A stretch of 22,564 nt of DNA, from positions 1 through 22,564 of the forward strand of contig JBOGGX010000245.1 in assembly GCA_050744245.1 (NCBI GenBank), read 5' to 3'. The first letter of the stretch is position 1; each line of letters opens with the position of its first letter. The position numbers and the translations under genes were made by a program. Shown here in pieces: positions 22,304 to 22,564 of the stretch. The notes under the pieces were generated by a model that had not been told where the DNA came from, searched no databases, and was given only the letters and a program-made list of their open reading frames with translations. Source of the DNA: JBOGGX01 sp050744245. Lineage in GTDB: Bacteria > Actinomycetota > Acidimicrobiia > Acidimicrobiales > JBOGGX01.

Positions 22304-22309
22304 GGCCGC

Positions 22310-22315
22310 AGTATC
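22310..22315 (-). promoter_or_regulatory. Leaderless-type -10 element heading the nine-gene run
   Basis: GATACT (22315-22310), 6 nt, then ATG 22303. The ten bases leading into the ATG (TGCGGCCATG) are identical to those before the pyrophosphatase ATG at 14744. No Shine-Dalgarno and no clear -35. Confidence 0.45.
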
Positions 22316-22357
22316 CCCAGGGGGTACGACAACGAACTGCGGAACCCAAACTCGACG

Positions 22358-22386
22358 CACCTGGCACCGCATACCGGTGCTAGGTG
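22358..22386. repeat. Long hairpin upstream of the minus-strand run
   Basis: CACCTGGCACCG (22358-22369) pairs with CGGTGCTAGGTG (22375-22386): a 12-bp stem with a single G-U type mismatch and a 5-nt loop. It may be a terminator for a gene beyond the right edge or a regulatory dyad. There is no T-run on either side. Confidence 0.6.
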
Positions 22387-22564
22387 GCTGGTGTGAATCG
22401 GGCCGGTTGGGCGGCTGGCGCTGGACACAGAGAGGTGATGTGGGCGCGCAGTCGCGTGTCGGGGAGTCGGCGGTTGGCGCGTTCGGTCGAGGCGTGTCGT
22501 GCAGTGCTGGTGTCGACAGCGCGATCAGCAGCTCACGCGGTCGCCTGAGGTGCTGAAGCAGTGT
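22387..22564. other. Right edge without a recognisable gene
   Basis: This stretch is G/T-rich on the plus strand, unlike the coding DNA around it, and no frame on either strand gives a protein pattern I recognise. A 36-codon frame starts at ATG 22438 with AGAGG before it, but its arginine-rich, low-complexity product has no family features. It could be intergenic DNA or the edge of a degraded element continuing outside the window. Confidence 0.4.

Noticed and set aside
22221..22556. Plus-strand open frame at the right edge as a gene
   Set aside because: It starts inside the antisense of the CxxC mini-protein, its product has no recognisable pattern, and no ribosome binding site or promoter precedes it.
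1..22564. tRNA, rRNA, CRISPR array, insertion sequence or phage genes
   Set aside because: I looked for T-arm patterns, regularly spaced repeats, transposase motifs and integrase motifs and found none. This was by eye, so a degenerate element could be missed.

Overview
The window is about 70% GC, uses many GTG starts and is packed with genes. Its gene content (an MtrA/MtrB/LpqB-type cluster, a PimB-like mannosyltransferase, a group III PPi-type phosphofructokinase, a ROK glucokinase, an HSP20-tailed ArsA ATPase) points to a high-GC actinobacterium. A deep lineage such as Acidimicrobiia is my guess from overall resemblance; nothing in the window proves it. I see no rRNA, tRNA, CRISPR, insertion sequence or phage gene, so this reads as a chromosomal housekeeping region.

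Layout. At 48-1796 (minus) an L-threonine aldolase leads a PIG-L deacetylase. Divergent from it, 1821-3062 (plus) holds an inositol monophosphatase and a small STAS-like protein. A cysteine-rich HTH regulator (3059-3772, minus) faces a plus-strand cluster: MtrA-like regulator, MtrB-like kinase, a short LpqB-like GerMN lipoprotein, an MgtC/SapB membrane protein and a frame-broken CD225 protein (3864-7518). Next on the minus strand come a PPi-type phosphofructokinase (7515-8543) and a large secreted subtilase (8639-12010). A TetR regulator with its own operator (12230-12847) is followed by a frame-broken membrane protein (to 13531). An AlaC-type aminotransferase and an inorganic pyrophosphatase diverge from about 14727. 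From 22303 down to 15254 nine minus-strand genes run with gaps of 68 bp or less and three 4-bp overlaps: a CxxC mini-protein, QueG, GT4 mannosyltransferase, membrane protein, SRPBCC protein, ArsA-like ATPase, an acidic 91-residue protein, an eRF1-like release-factor homologue and a ROK glucokinase.

Two themes stand out. First, many genes carry a -10-like hexamer (TANNNT or nAnnnT) ending 6-9 nt before the start codon and no Shine-Dalgarno, which fits leaderless transcription. In one 24-bp gap two divergent -10 elements overlap. At the TetR gene a -35, -10, start codon and a 9+9 bp operator fit together exactly. Second, the nine-gene run joins a GET3/ArsA-like ATPase with a chaperone-like tail to a Vms1/eRF1-like protein and a glucokinase, a combination whose joint function is unknown to me.

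Two membrane-protein genes (CD225 and a three-helix family) are each broken by a single frame change. These may be real pseudogenes or assembly errors.
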